Assembly (NCBI GenBank): GCA_041394145.1
Contig: JAWKIW010000002.1
Coordinates: 62,001-126,000 of the forward strand
Source of the DNA: JAWKIW01 sp041394145
GTDB lineage: Bacteria > Actinomycetota > Acidimicrobiia > Acidimicrobiales > Acidimicrobilacustridaceae
Reading direction: 5' to 3'
Length of the DNA: 64,000 bases
Each line of letters begins with the position of its first letter. Position 1 is the first letter of the stretch. Positions 52,205 to 61,046 of this stretch are shown piece by piece. The notes under the pieces were generated by a model. That model worked only from the letters and a program-made list of their open reading frames with translations, had not been told where the DNA came from and did no database searches. Made by a program: the position numbers and the translations under genes.

Positions 52205-53394
52205 GGGCGCACCGTCAGTCCGAGGTCGGTGAGGGCCTCGCCCAGGCTGGCGACCTGCTCGTCGGTGTGGGCGGCGCTGAGCGCGACCCGGAGCCGGCAG
52301 GACCCCGGGGCGACCGTCGGCGGGCGGATGGCGGGCACCAGCAGCCCGCGGTCGGCCAGCGCCGCCGCGGCGTGCAGCGCCGCCCGCTCGTCGCCGACGA
52401 TCACCGGCAGGATCGGTGAGGGGTGGCCGGGGGCGAGCGTCGTGATGTGGCGCCGCAGCACGTCGCGGCGGCGCTCGCCTTCGGGGCCCCGCACCAGGTC
52501 GACGGCGGCGAGCCCGGCCGCGCTGTCGGCGGGGGTGGGAGCGGTGGTGAAGATGAAGGGGCGTGCCTGGTTGACCAGCAGGTCGATCACCGCACGCGAG
52601 GCGGCGACGAACCCACCGAGGGACCCGAGCGCCTTGGACAGGGTGCCGACCCGCACGAGGGCACCTCCCCCCGCCGACAGCGCGGCGTCGGCGTCGGCGG
52701 GGACCTCGGGGCCCAGCACGGCATGGGCCTCGTCGAGCACCAGCGCGGCGCCGTGGGCGGCGCATCGGCCGACCAGATCGCCGAGCGGGGCCTCGTCGCC
52801 GTCCATCGAGAACACGGTGTCGGTCACCACGAGGGGGCGTCGGCCGTCGGCCACGACGTCGGCGAGCAGTCGGTCGAGGTGGTCGAGGTCACCGTGGCGG
52901 TAGACGGCGACGTGTGCCCCGCGCGCCGCGGCCAGCCGGCAGCCGTCGATGATCGAGGCGTGGTTGCGCTCGTCGGAGAGCACCGCGGCCTCGTGGTCGG
53001 AGAGGGCAGCGAGGGTGCCCAGGTTGGCGGCGAAGCCGGTCGGGAACACCAGCGCGGCCTCGGTGCCGCGCCAGGCGGCCAGCGCCTCCTCGAGGTCGTG
53101 GTGCACCGGGCGGGACCCCACGATGAGCCGGGACGCGCCCGAGCCGGTCCCCCAGCGATCGAGGGCGGCGTGGGCGGCCGCGATGGTCGCCGGGTGGTGG
53201 GTCAGCCCGAGGTAGTCGTTGGAGGCGAACGACACCAGCCGTCGGCCGTCGGCGGCCTCGCCGGCCGGGCCGGTGGCGTCGAAGGGCTCGACCCGGCGCC
53301 ACCGGCCGGCGTCGTGGATGGCCCGGGCGGTGGCGGCGAACCAGCCCGGCCAACCACCGGTGGTGCCGGTCGAAGGGTCGTCGGGCGCGCTCAC
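52201..53394 (-). CDS. bioF: BioF, 8-amino-7-oxononanoate synthase
   Basis: 397 residues, alpha-oxoamine synthase family (fold-type I PLP). Landmarks: FASNDYLGLTHHPA, GTGSGASRLIVGS, SDERNHASIIDGCRL, LVLDEAHAVLG and the PLP lysine in V-G-T-L-S-K-A-L-G-S-L-G-G. It condenses pimeloyl-thioester with L-alanine. The GTG start at 53394 overlaps the stop of the exported hydrolase gene as GTGA, and its stop overlaps bioD. Confidence 0.93.
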   Translation of the reverse strand: MSAPDDPSTGTTGGWPGWFAATARAIHDAGRWRRVEPFDATGPAGEAADGRRLVSFASNDYLGLTHHPATIAAAHAALDRWGTGSGASRLIVGSRPVHHDLEEALAAWRGTEAALVFPTGFAANLGTLAALSDHEAAVLSDERNHASIIDGCRLAAARGAHVAVYRHGDLDHLDRLLADVVADGRRPLVVTDTVFSMDGDEAPLGDLVGRCAAHGAALVLDEAHAVLGPEVPADADAALSAGGGALVRVGTLSKALGSLGGFVAASRAVIDLLVNQARPFIFTTAPTPADSAAGLAAVDLVRGPEGERRRDVLRRHITTLAPGHPSPILPVIVGDERAALHAAAALADRGLLVPAIRPPTVAPGSCRLRVALSAAHTDEQVASLGEALTDLGLTVRP

Positions 53395-54581
53395 GTCACC
53401 TGCCGCTCCCGCCGCTGCAGGGCGACCACCGCGGCGAGCGTCACGCCGAGCAGCACCACGACGCCGGCGACGGCGACGACCAGGCCGACGTCGGGACCGG
53501 TGGTCCGGGCGGGGAAGGCGATGGGATCGGGGGTGGACACGCCCAGGTGCGACGACAGGTAGGGGACCATGTCGTTCCACACGGCGGCCGTGTACTCGTT
53601 GGCGTGCTGGTGGCCGCCGAGCAGCTTGACCTCGTGCTCGACCTTGGCGTCGGCGAGCGAGTCGGCGAGGGACTGCAGCTGGCCGATCGGGACGATCTCG
53701 TCCTCGGAGTTCGCCAGCCAGACCGGCACGGTGCGCCCGTCGATGCGTGCCGGTGGGGAGGCCTGGACGTAGCGGTCCCGGCAGTCCGCCGGGCCGCAGC
53801 CGAGCATCGTCGGGATGAACGGCACCGTCCAGAACGTCCGGCAGTAGTCGTTGTCGCCGCAGCTGGCGGGCGGGCTGTCGCCCTCGGGCACGAGGTCGAG
53901 CAGCTCCGCCGGCGGCGACCACAGCGCGACCACCTTGACCAGCTGGGGTGGCGGTGGCGGGCTCGTCGGCGGCGGTGCCGCCGGGGTGCCCGCACCGGCC
54001 ACGACGGCGGCCGGGGCGGTCACGGTGGTGGTCGTCGCCGCGCCCGGCAGCGGTGGCTCGTCGGGTCCCGGTGTCCCCGTCCCGAGGGAGGCGACGAGGG
54101 CCGACAGGTGGGCGCCGGCTGACGAGCCGAGCAGCGCGATGCGACCGGCGTCGGCGCCGTAGCTGGCGGCGTTGGCCGCGACCCAGCGCACCCCCCGCTG
54201 GACGTCGAAGAGGTTGCCGGGCCAGGTCGGCTGGCCCAGTCGGGCGAGGCGGTAGCTGATGCTGAAGCCCACCCAGCCCTGACGGGCGAGGAGCCGGCCC
54301 TGCTCGTCCATGTCGCCGGGCGAGCCCTGGAACCAGGCCCCGCCGTGGACGAGCACGACCGCCGGACGGCCGGTGCCGGGCTGGGTCGGTTCGTAGACGT
54401 CGACGAGCAGCGGACCGGCGTCGGTCGTCGCCATCGGCACGCCCCGCGTGATCTTCACCCCGTCGTCGTCGGCGGCGGGGGCGGCCGTCGCCCGCCCGGA
54501 CGACCAGGGGACCACCACGGCGACGACGACGACCGCGAGCAGGACGCGGGCGGCCATCGCGACGCGCGACGTGGCGGTCAT
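53391..54581 (-). CDS. Exported alpha/beta-hydrolase (BD-FAE/HSL type) inside the biotin operon
   Basis: 396 residues. An N-terminal signal/anchor (residues ~8-34), hydrolase domain with oxyanion HGGAWFQG, nucleophile G-S-S-A-G-A-H, acid region SEDEIVPIGQ and histidine LLGGHQHANEY, a Pro/Ala/Thr insertion (~170-215), then a C-terminal transmembrane helix and R-R-E-R-Q. It lies between bioA and bioF with 4-bp overlaps on both sides (ATGA with bioA, GTGA with bioF). A BioH-like pimeloyl-ester hydrolase would need to be cytoplasmic, which the signal argues against, so its role in biotin supply is unclear. Confidence 0.82.
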   Translation of the reverse strand: MTATSRVAMAARVLLAVVVVAVVVPWSSGRATAAPAADDDGVKITRGVPMATTDAGPLLVDVYEPTQPGTGRPAVVLVHGGAWFQGSPGDMDEQGRLLARQGWVGFSISYRLARLGQPTWPGNLFDVQRGVRWVAANAASYGADAGRIALLGSSAGAHLSALVASLGTGTPGPDEPPLPGAATTTTVTAPAAVVAGAGTPAAPPPTSPPPPPQLVKVVALWSPPAELLDLVPEGDSPPASCGDNDYCRTFWTVPFIPTMLGCGPADCRDRYVQASPPARIDGRTVPVWLANSEDEIVPIGQLQSLADSLADAKVEHEVKLLGGHQHANEYTAAVWNDMVPYLSSHLGVSTPDPIAFPARTTGPDVGLVVAVAGVVVLLGVTLAAVVALQRRERQVT

Positions 54582-55912
54582 GTCGGCTCGGCTCCGGCGG
54601 GCCGGTCGTGGTCGCCCGCGACCTCGTCCAGGGCGGCCAGCAGCGTCTCGACGATGCGGTCCACCTCACCGGCGGTGATCGTCAGCGGGGGCATGAGCAC
54701 GACCACATCACCCAGGGGGCGCAGCAGCACGCCGCGGCGCACGGCCGCCGCGCACACCCGCCGACCCCAGCGCAGGTCGTCCGCGGGCGGCGCCAGCTCG
54801 ACGCCGGTCATCAGGCCTCGCCGGCGCACCTCGGCGACCGCGGGATGCGTGGCCACCGGCCCGTCGAGCGCGGCGCCGAGCTGGTCGGCCCGGGCTCGCA
54901 CCGCCGTGAGGACGTCCCACTCGTCGAGGAGCTCGAGGTGGCGCCGGGCCACGGCGCACGCCAAGGCGTTCCCGCTGTAGGAGTGCCCGTGGTACAGGGT
55001 GGCCTCGGACAGGTCGGCGCCGAGGAACGACTCGTAGACCTGGGGCGCGGCCGCGGTGGCCGACAGCGGCAGGTAGCCGCCGGTGATCCCCTTGCCGATC
55101 GCCACCAGGTCGGGTTCGAGGCCGCACTGCTCGGACGCGAACAGCGTCCCGGTGCGGCCGAAGCCGGTGGCGACCTCGTCGGCGAGCAGCAGCACGCCCG
55201 CCTCCCGGCAGGCCCGGCCGAGGCGACCGACGTCCTCGGCGTCGGCCACCTGCATGCCGGCCGCTCCCTGCACGAGTGGCTCGACGACGACGGCGGCGAG
55301 CTCGTCGGCGTGGCGCTCGAGGGCGGCGAGGGCCTGCGGCAGCCAGTGCGGGTCCTCGTAGCCGGCCGTGCGCACCACCGGGAACCGCAGCGGGTCGAAC
55401 AGCTCGGTGCCGAAGCCGCCGGCGCCGACCGACAGCGAGCCGATCGTGTCGCCGTGGTAGGCGCCGCCCAACGCCAGGTAGCGGGTGCGTCCCCGCTCGC
55501 CCCGGTTCCACCAGTGCTGGAAGGCGATCTTGAGCGCCTGCTCGACGGCGGCGGCCCCGTCGGAGGCGAACAGCAGGTGGGCGTCGGGCACCGGCAGCCG
55601 GGGCACCAGCGCCTCGGCGAGCTCGATGGCCGCCACGTTGCCGTTGCCGAGCAGGGTCGAGTGGGCGACCTTGGCCACCTGCTCGGTGAGCGCGGCGTCG
55701 AGCTCGGGGACGCGGTGGCCGAGGGTCGTGACCCACAGCGACGAGATGGCGTCGAGGTACCGGCGGCCGTCGACGTCGATCAGCTCCCGCCCCTCGGCGC
55801 GGGCCACGATGACGGGCGCGTTGTCCGCGTAGGCCGCCATCTGGGTGAAGCCGTGCCACACCGTCGCGGCATCGCGCGAGACCCAGGCATCGTGGGAGGA
55901 CTCGCCGGGCAT
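54578..55912 (-). CDS. bioA: BioA, adenosylmethionine-8-amino-7-oxononanoate aminotransferase
   Basis: 444 residues, class III aminotransferase. The N-terminus DAATVWHGFTQMAAYADNAP is BioA-specific. Further landmarks are Y-L-D-A-I-S-S-L-W-V-T-T-L-G-H, GGAYHGDTIGSLS, LLADEVATGFGRTGTLFA and the PLP lysine in LVAIGKGITGG. It transfers the amino group of S-adenosylmethionine to 7-keto-8-aminopelargonate. First gene of the operon; TACCCT (55920-55925, minus strand) lies 7 nt before the ATG. Confidence 0.93.
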   Translation of the reverse strand: MPGESSHDAWVSRDAATVWHGFTQMAAYADNAPVIVARAEGRELIDVDGRRYLDAISSLWVTTLGHRVPELDAALTEQVAKVAHSTLLGNGNVAAIELAEALVPRLPVPDAHLLFASDGAAAVEQALKIAFQHWWNRGERGRTRYLALGGAYHGDTIGSLSVGAGGFGTELFDPLRFPVVRTAGYEDPHWLPQALAALERHADELAAVVVEPLVQGAAGMQVADAEDVGRLGRACREAGVLLLADEVATGFGRTGTLFASEQCGLEPDLVAIGKGITGGYLPLSATAAAPQVYESFLGADLSEATLYHGHSYSGNALACAVARRHLELLDEWDVLTAVRARADQLGAALDGPVATHPAVAEVRRRGLMTGVELAPPADDLRWGRRVCAAAVRRGVLLRPLGDVVVLMPPLTITAGEVDRIVETLLAALDEVAGDHDRPAGAEPT

Positions 55913-55933
55913 CGGCGGCAGGGTAGTGCCGCC

Positions 55934-57400
55934 TCACCCGGCCCAGCGCTCACCGGGGTGGGGGGGTGCGGACGGCACGCCGGCGTCGGCGAAGCGGCCC
56001 GGCGGGAGCGTGAACCCGACGACCGCTCCGCCGCCGGGAGCCTCCTCGACCAGCACCGCGCCGTCGTGGGCCCGCACGACCTGGTCGACGATCGACAGGC
56101 CGAGCCCCGACCCCGGCGCCGCCCGGGCCGCCTCGGCCCGGTAGAAGCGGTCGAACACGTGCGGTCGGTCGGCGGGGGCGATGCCGGGACCGCGGTCGCG
56201 CACGGTGAGGCGGGCGCCGCCGGCGACGATCTCGACCGCCACGTCGATCGGGCTGCCGGGTGGCGAGAACTTGTCGGCGTTGGTCATCAGGTTGGTGATC
56301 GCCCGCTCGAGCTGCGCCGACCGGCCTCGGACCAGCACCGGGCCGAGCGGGGCCCGCAGCTCGATGCGCCGTGCCGTGCGCCGCCGGGCCCGCTCGACGA
56401 CCGCCCCGGCGATGCCCGCCAGGTCGACGTCGGCCTCGGGCTCGCCGGTGGCGTCGGGCGACTGGGCGAGCAGCACCAGCTCGGCCACGAGGTCGGTCAG
56501 CTCCTGCACCTCGTCGGTGACGTCGTGCAGCAGCATCGCCCGGTCCTCGGGGCTGAGCCGCTCGGCCTGCTGGAGGACCTCGGCGTTGGTGCGCAGGCTG
56601 GTCAGCGGGGTCCGCAGCTCGTGGCCGGCGTCCTGCACCAGCCGTTGCTGCTGCTCGCGGGACTCGCCCAGGGCGCTGAGCATCTGGTTGAAGCTCCCCG
56701 CCAGGCGCCCCACCTCGTCGGTGCGCTCGACGGGGATGGCGGTGTCGAGCTGCTGGGTGGCGGCCACGTGCTCGGCCGCCGCCGTGAGCTGCTCGATGGG
56801 CCGGACCGTGCGACGGGCGACGAACCAGCCGATCCCGGCGGCGACCAGGGTGCCGAGGATCCCCGCCAGCAGCATGCGGGCCCGCAGCCCCTGCAACACC
56901 TCGTCGGTGCCACCCACCTGGCGGGCCACCTGGAGGGCCCCCCCGCTGGGCATGGCGGTGGTCAGCACGCGGTAGGGCTGGCCATCGACGACGACGTCGG
57001 TCAGCACGGCGGTCTGGGTGCCGCTCCGGCCGGTGGGAGCGGACCCGGCGATCTGCCGGTCGGTGTCGTTCACGGGCAGCGCCGTCGCCGCGCCGCCGGA
57101 GGTGGCGGCCACGGTGCCGTCGGCGTCGAGCAGCTGCAGCACGGTGTCCGAGGCGGTGACGGGCGACCGTCGGCTCGGCGGGCGCCGGCCACCGAACAGG
57201 TCGCTGACGTCGGGCCCGCCCGGCCGGCCCTGCTCGCGGCGCACCTCGTCGACGACGTCGTTGGCCCGCGACACCAGGGTGCGGTCGGTCTCGGCGAGCA
57301 GCTCGCTGCGGGCGATGGCGTAGGCGGCGACGCTGACGACCGTGACCGTGGTCGCCACCGTGACGGCGAGGACCAGGGCCAGGCGCCAGCGCAGGCTCAT
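55934..57400 (-). CDS. Sensor histidine kinase (MprB/OmpR-class)
   Basis: 488 residues. Two transmembrane helices (about 9-30 and 170-190) enclose a ~140-residue extracytoplasmic sensor. HAMP (about 190-245), H-box VQDAGHELRTPLTSLR, N-box N-L-M-T-N-A-D-K-F-S, then D-R-G-P-G-I-A and GSGLGLSIV. The order and motifs match MprB-type envelope-stress kinases. It starts 7 bp after the response-regulator stop, same transcript. Confidence 0.92.
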   Translation of the reverse strand: MSLRWRLALVLAVTVATTVTVVSVAAYAIARSELLAETDRTLVSRANDVVDEVRREQGRPGGPDVSDLFGGRRPPSRRSPVTASDTVLQLLDADGTVAATSGGAATALPVNDTDRQIAGSAPTGRSGTQTAVLTDVVVDGQPYRVLTTAMPSGGALQVARQVGGTDEVLQGLRARMLLAGILGTLVAAGIGWFVARRTVRPIEQLTAAAEHVAATQQLDTAIPVERTDEVGRLAGSFNQMLSALGESREQQQRLVQDAGHELRTPLTSLRTNAEVLQQAERLSPEDRAMLLHDVTDEVQELTDLVAELVLLAQSPDATGEPEADVDLAGIAGAVVERARRRTARRIELRAPLGPVLVRGRSAQLERAITNLMTNADKFSPPGSPIDVAVEIVAGGARLTVRDRGPGIAPADRPHVFDRFYRAEAARAAPGSGLGLSIVDQVVRAHDGAVLVEEAPGGGAVVGFTLPPGRFADAGVPSAPPHPGERWAG

Positions 57401-57407
57401 GGTGCCG

Positions 57408-58118
57408 TCACGACCCCTTCAAGGTGTAGCCCACGCCCCGCACCGTCTGGATGAGGCGGGGCTCGCCGGCCTCCTCGGTCTTGCGCCGCAGGTACCCGAT
57501 GTAGACGTCGAGCGACTTGGACGAGGTCCCGAAGTCGTAGCCCCAGATCCGGTCGTAGATGACCTCCCGGGACAGCACGATCCCGGCGTTGCGGGCCAGC
57601 AGCTCGAGCAGGTCGAACTCGGTCTTCGTCAGCTCGATGCGCCGGTCGCCGCGTTGCACCTCCCGTCGGCGCGGGTCGATGCGCAGGTCGTCGACGGCCA
57701 GCTCGTCGCCCTCGTCGGGCGAGGCCCGTCGCAGCAGCGCGCGCAGGCGGGCGAGCAGCTCCTCCAGCGCGAAGGGCTTGGGGAGGTAGTCGTCGGCGCC
57801 GGCGTCGAGCCCGGCCACCCGGTCCGACACCGCATCGCGGGCCGTGAGCACGAGGATCGGGGTGCGGTCGCCGCGCTCGCGCAGCCGCCGGCACACGGAC
57901 AGGCCGTCCAACCGGGGCATCATCACGTCGAGGAGGATGGCGTCGGCGGGTTCGGCCGCAGCCAGGTCGAGCGCCTCCAGCCCGTCGGCCGCCTGCTCCA
58001 CCGTGTAGCCCGCCAGCCGCAGGGCACGATCGAGCGACTCGCGCACGGCGCGGTCGTCTTCGGCGAGCAGGATCCGGGCCGCCGGCTCGCCGATCGCCCC
58101 ACCGCCGTTGCCGTTCAT
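57408..58118 (-). CDS. OmpR/PhoB-family response regulator (MprA-like)
   Basis: 236 residues. Receiver domain: acidic pair AEDD (~20-22), phospho-acceptor D64 in L-L-D-V-M-M-P, Thr in V-L-T-A-R and Lys in Y-L-P-K-P-F. The DNA-binding winged helix has ELTKTEFDLLELLARN and TVRGVGYTLK. Partner of the kinase at 55934. The divergent region upstream carries three CTTACC boxes, likely its binding sites. The ATG is preceded by AAGGGGGG. Confidence 0.93.
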   Translation of the reverse strand: MNGNGGGAIGEPAARILLAEDDRAVRESLDRALRLAGYTVEQAADGLEALDLAAAEPADAILLDVMMPRLDGLSVCRRLRERGDRTPILVLTARDAVSDRVAGLDAGADDYLPKPFALEELLARLRALLRRASPDEGDELAVDDLRIDPRRREVQRGDRRIELTKTEFDLLELLARNAGIVLSREVIYDRIWGYDFGTSSKSLDVYIGYLRRKTEEAGEPRLIQTVRGVGYTLKGS

Positions 58119-58150
58119 CCCCCCTTGCTACCAGCCCTCCGTGAGACACG

Positions 58151-58214
58151 GGTAAGAGGGCCGACGACCGCACTTCTTGCCCGGTTCTTACCTCCTGCTG
58201 GGTGCGGGCTTACC
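58151..58214. promoter_or_regulatory. CTTACC boxes, likely response-regulator sites
   Basis: CTTACC occurs at 58187-58192 and 58209-58214 in direct orientation, start-to-start 22 bp (two helical turns), and inverted as GGTAAG at 58151-58156. OmpR-family regulators bind direct repeats about one or two turns apart. The sites lie between the regulator gene and the divergent secreted-protein gene. Confidence 0.45.
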
Positions 58215-58277
58215 CACGGGCTCCACCCTGGGCAGCACCCCTCTCAGACCACACCGTCACCCCCGAAAGGATCCGAC

Positions 58278-58952
58278 ATGCGCAAGGCACCGCCGCCGGC
58301 GCCGTCACCGCCTCACTGCTCGCCGGCGGCACCGCCGGCGCCCTGCTGTTCGCCCCCGCCATCAGTGGCGCCCAGTCGACCACGACGCAGGCACCGGCCG
58401 CCCAGGCGCCCCAACCGGACACGCCACCGCCGTGGATGACCGATGCCTCTCGAAGCTCGTGCAGGACGGCACCATCACCCAGGCCCAGGCCGACGCCGTC
58501 CAGAAGGCGCTCGACGACGCCAAGCCCAAGGGCGGCCTGCGGGCGGCCATGGCCCCGGTGGTCCCGGTGGGTTCGGCCATGACCGCGGCGGCGCCGGTCT
58601 CGACACCGCCGCCGCTGCCATCGGCATCAGCGCCGACGAGCTGCGCACCGCCCTGCAGAACGGTCAGACCATCGCCCAGGTCGCCCAGTCGAAGGGCGTC
58701 GAACCGCAGAAGGTCGTCGACGCCATCGTCGCCGAGATGAACAAGCACTTCGACGAGGAGCTGGCCAGCGGTGAGCACACGCAGGCCGAGATCGACCAGA
58801 AGAAGGCCGAGGCGGCCCAGCGGGCCACCGACATGGTGAACAACACCATGCCCAAGGGCGGCCCCGGTGGCCGAGGCCCGAAGGGTGGCCAGAACGGCCA
58901 GAACGGCCAGAGCGGCCAGAGCGGCTCGACGACCACGACCCAGCCCGGCTGA
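58278..58952 (+). CDS. Secreted protein divergent from the two-component system (three or more frameshifts)
   Basis: About 225 codons. Starts at ATG 58278 with M-R-K after an AAAGGATC leader. Reading across frames gives a signal peptide (AVTASLLAGGTAGALLFAPA, then A-Q-S-T-T), a segment LSKLVQDGTITQAQADAVQ, a segment GISADELRTALQNGQTIA with QSKGVEPQKVVDAIV, a helical stretch to T-M-P-K-G, and a Gly/Gln/Asn tail with repeats of G-Q-N. Frame changes are needed near 58290, 58430 and 58540-58600. Similar repeats (helix pairs with G-T-I-T-Q-A-Q-A-D) occur in secreted actinobacterial proteins; function unknown. Probable target of the regulator. Confidence 0.6.
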
Positions 58953-59128
58953 CCCTCCTCCCTCCACCAGCCGGACGACCGAGGGCGCCCACGTCGCCGT
59001 GGGCGCCCTCGCCGTCCGGAACATCCCGACGCGACCTGCACACAGGACCGGAGACCCTGGTGAGCGGCCCGGGTCGGGCGCACCCTGACGGGGAAGGTGC
59101 ACCACGACCGATGCCTGGGGGTGGTGCC

Positions 59129-60241
59129 GTGACCTTCGTCGGACTGATCCTGAAGAACCTGGGCCGCCAGCGGTGCGGGCTCTGCTCACCCTGACCGGCA
59201 TCGCCATCGCCATCACCACGGTGGTGGCGCTCGGGGTGATCACCTCCGGCCTCAAGACCACGGCCGACGACTTCTCCCGGTCCGGCGGCGCCGCCTTCAT
59301 GGTCGCCCAGAAGGGTGCCGCCGACCTGAGCTTCAGCACCCTGCCCGAGTCGGTCGTCGGTGAGGTCGCGGCCGTGCCCGGCGTGGCCCGGGCTCGGGGC
59401 GCGCTCTGCACATCACCACCGCCGGCTCGAACCCGCTCTTCTACCTCGGTGGCGTCGACGCCGAGACGTTGCAGGCGCAGGAGCTCGAGCTGGTGGAGGG
59501 GCGGCTGTACGGCGCCGACGCGACCGACGAGATCCTGCTCGGCCGACGGGCCGCGTCCGATCTGCAGGCGGGGATCGGGTCGACCGTGAAGATCGGTGAC
59601 GGCACGTTCCGGGTGGTGGGGATCTACGCCTCCGACGTGCTGTGGGAGGACGCGGGGGCGTTCGCCCCGCTCGACGCGGTCCAGCAGGTCGCCAAGAAGC
59701 CCGACAGCCTCACCGTCGTCTACGTCGACCTCGCCCCCGGTGCGACCCAGACCGACGTCGCCGACGCCATCGCCACGCTGGTGCCGACGGTGGTGGTGAT
59801 CTCCGGTGCCGCCGACTACGGCCAGGTCGACCAGGGCTTCGCCCTGATCGATGCCGCCAACGTGGCCATCTCCTTCCTGGCCATCGTGATCGGCGGCATC
59901 GGCGTGATGAACACGATGATCATGTCGGTGTTCGAGCGCACCCGGGAGATCGGCGTGCTGCGGGCCGTCGGCTGGAAGGGCGCCCGCGCCCTGCGCATGG
60001 TCCTCGTGGAGTCGCTCGTGCTGTGCGTCGTCGCCGCCTTCGTCGGCTCGCTGATCGGTGTGGGGATCACCCGGCTGGTCCTGCTGTCGCCCACGGTGAG
60101 CGGGTTCATCCAGCTCGCCTACCCACCCGGCGTCTTCGTGCAGGCCTTCGTCGTCGCCATCGTCGCGGCCTGCTCGGTGCCCTGTACCCCGCCGTGCGGG
60201 CGGCTCGGCTCACCCCCATGGAGGCGCTGCGCTATGAGTGA
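59129..60241 (+). CDS. ABC transporter permease, MacB/FtsX type (three frameshifts)
   Basis: About 371 codons. It opens V-T-F-V-G-L-I-L-K-N-L-G-R-Q-R, continues A-L-L-T-L-T-G-I-A-I-A-I-T-T-V in the next frame, has a MacB-like periplasmic domain, and then three C-terminal helices with G-G-I-G-V-M-N-T-M, SVFERTREIGVLRAVGWKG and A-A-R-L-T-P-M-E-A-L-R-Y-E. Breaks lie at about 59166 (CGG for CGGG), 59408 and 60176; each is one base. An in-frame ATG at 59111 is an alternative start. It overlaps the ATPase gene by 8 bp. Such exporters move lipoproteins, peptides or antibiotics out of the membrane. Confidence 0.72.
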
Positions 60242-60944
60242 CGAGCCGACCAGGGGCGACGAGCCGATGGTGCACCTGCAGGGCCTGGTGAAGACCTTCG
60301 AGGACGGCCGGCTGCGCGCCGTCGACGGCGTCGACCTCGACGTGGCACCGGGGGAGTTCGTCGCCATCGTGGGGCCATCCGGCTGCGGCAAGTCGACGCT
60401 GCTCAACCTCATGGCCGCGCTGGACCGGCCCGACGAGGGCACCATCGTGATCGGCGGCCACGACCTGCGCCAGCGGCGCGACCTGAACCACTACCGGGCC
60501 GAGGACGTCGGGCTCGTGTTCCAGCTCGACAACCTGCTGCCCTCGCTCACCGCGCTCGAGAACGTCGAGGTGCCCATGTTCGGGCAGGTGCCCTCCCGCA
60601 CCGAGCGCGCGGCGCGGGCCCGACAGCTGCTGGCGTTCGTCGGCATCAGCGACCGGGCCGACACGCGGCCGCCCCAGCTGTCGGGCGGTGAACGCCAGCG
60701 GGTGGCCATCGCCCGCGCGCTCGCCAACCACCCGCCGCTGATCCTCGCCGACGAGCCGACTGGTCGGCTGGACTCGCACACCAGCGTGGCGGTGATGGAC
60801 CTGCTCGAGGGTCTGCAGGACGACCAGGGCGTCACCCTCATCGTCGTCACCCACGACCCGACCGTCGCCCGTCGGGCCGATCGGATCGTGGAGATGCTCG
60901 ACGGCCGCATCGCGTCCACCACCGCGGCCTCCCGCACCCCCTGA
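60234..60944 (+). CDS. ABC transporter ATPase, LolD/MacB type
   Basis: 236 residues. Walker A G-P-S-G-C-G-K-S-T, Q-loop V-F-Q-L-D-N-L-L-P-S-L-T, signature LSGGERQRVAIARAL, Walker B LILADEPTGRLD and switch V-V-T-H-D-P. Clear LolD/MacB subfamily. It starts inside the end of the permease gene (60234-60241) and forms the cytoplasmic ATPase of that exporter. The gene ends just before hairpin element C. Confidence 0.93.
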   Translation: MSDEPTRGDEPMVHLQGLVKTFEDGRLRAVDGVDLDVAPGEFVAIVGPSGCGKSTLLNLMAALDRPDEGTIVIGGHDLRQRRDLNHYRAEDVGLVFQLDNLLPSLTALENVEVPMFGQVPSRTERAARARQLLAFVGISDRADTRPPQLSGGERQRVAIARALANHPPLILADEPTGRLDSHTSVAVMDLLEGLQDDQGVTLIVVTHDPTVARRADRIVEMLDGRIASTTAASRTP

Positions 60945-60949
60945 CCGGC

Positions 60950-60999
60950 GTTCTCGTCATGGATCTGCGTGCTGGCGCACGCAGATCCATGACCGGAAC
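60950..60999. repeat. Hairpin element copy C
   Basis: A 17-bp perfect stem (60956-60972 with 60977-60993) around TGGC, flanked by GTTCTC and CGGAAC, whose outer four bases also pair after a 2x2 internal loop. Inner sequence GGATCTGCGTGC. It sits between the convergent ABC ATPase and aarF genes and could also work as a bidirectional terminator, though there is no T-tract. Confidence 0.8.
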
Positions 61000-61046
61000 C
61001 CCCGGGGGTCACGGTCACCGCGGTGCGGCGCTCGAGGGGGCGGAGC

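Noticed and set aside
53391..54581. BioH function for the hydrolase in the biotin operon
   Set aside because: A signal peptide and C-terminal membrane helix argue against a cytoplasmic pimeloyl-ACP esterase; only context supports it.
60945..61046. Hairpin C as a simple intrinsic terminator
   Set aside because: No T-tract on either strand and the same conserved ends occur at two non-terminator positions.
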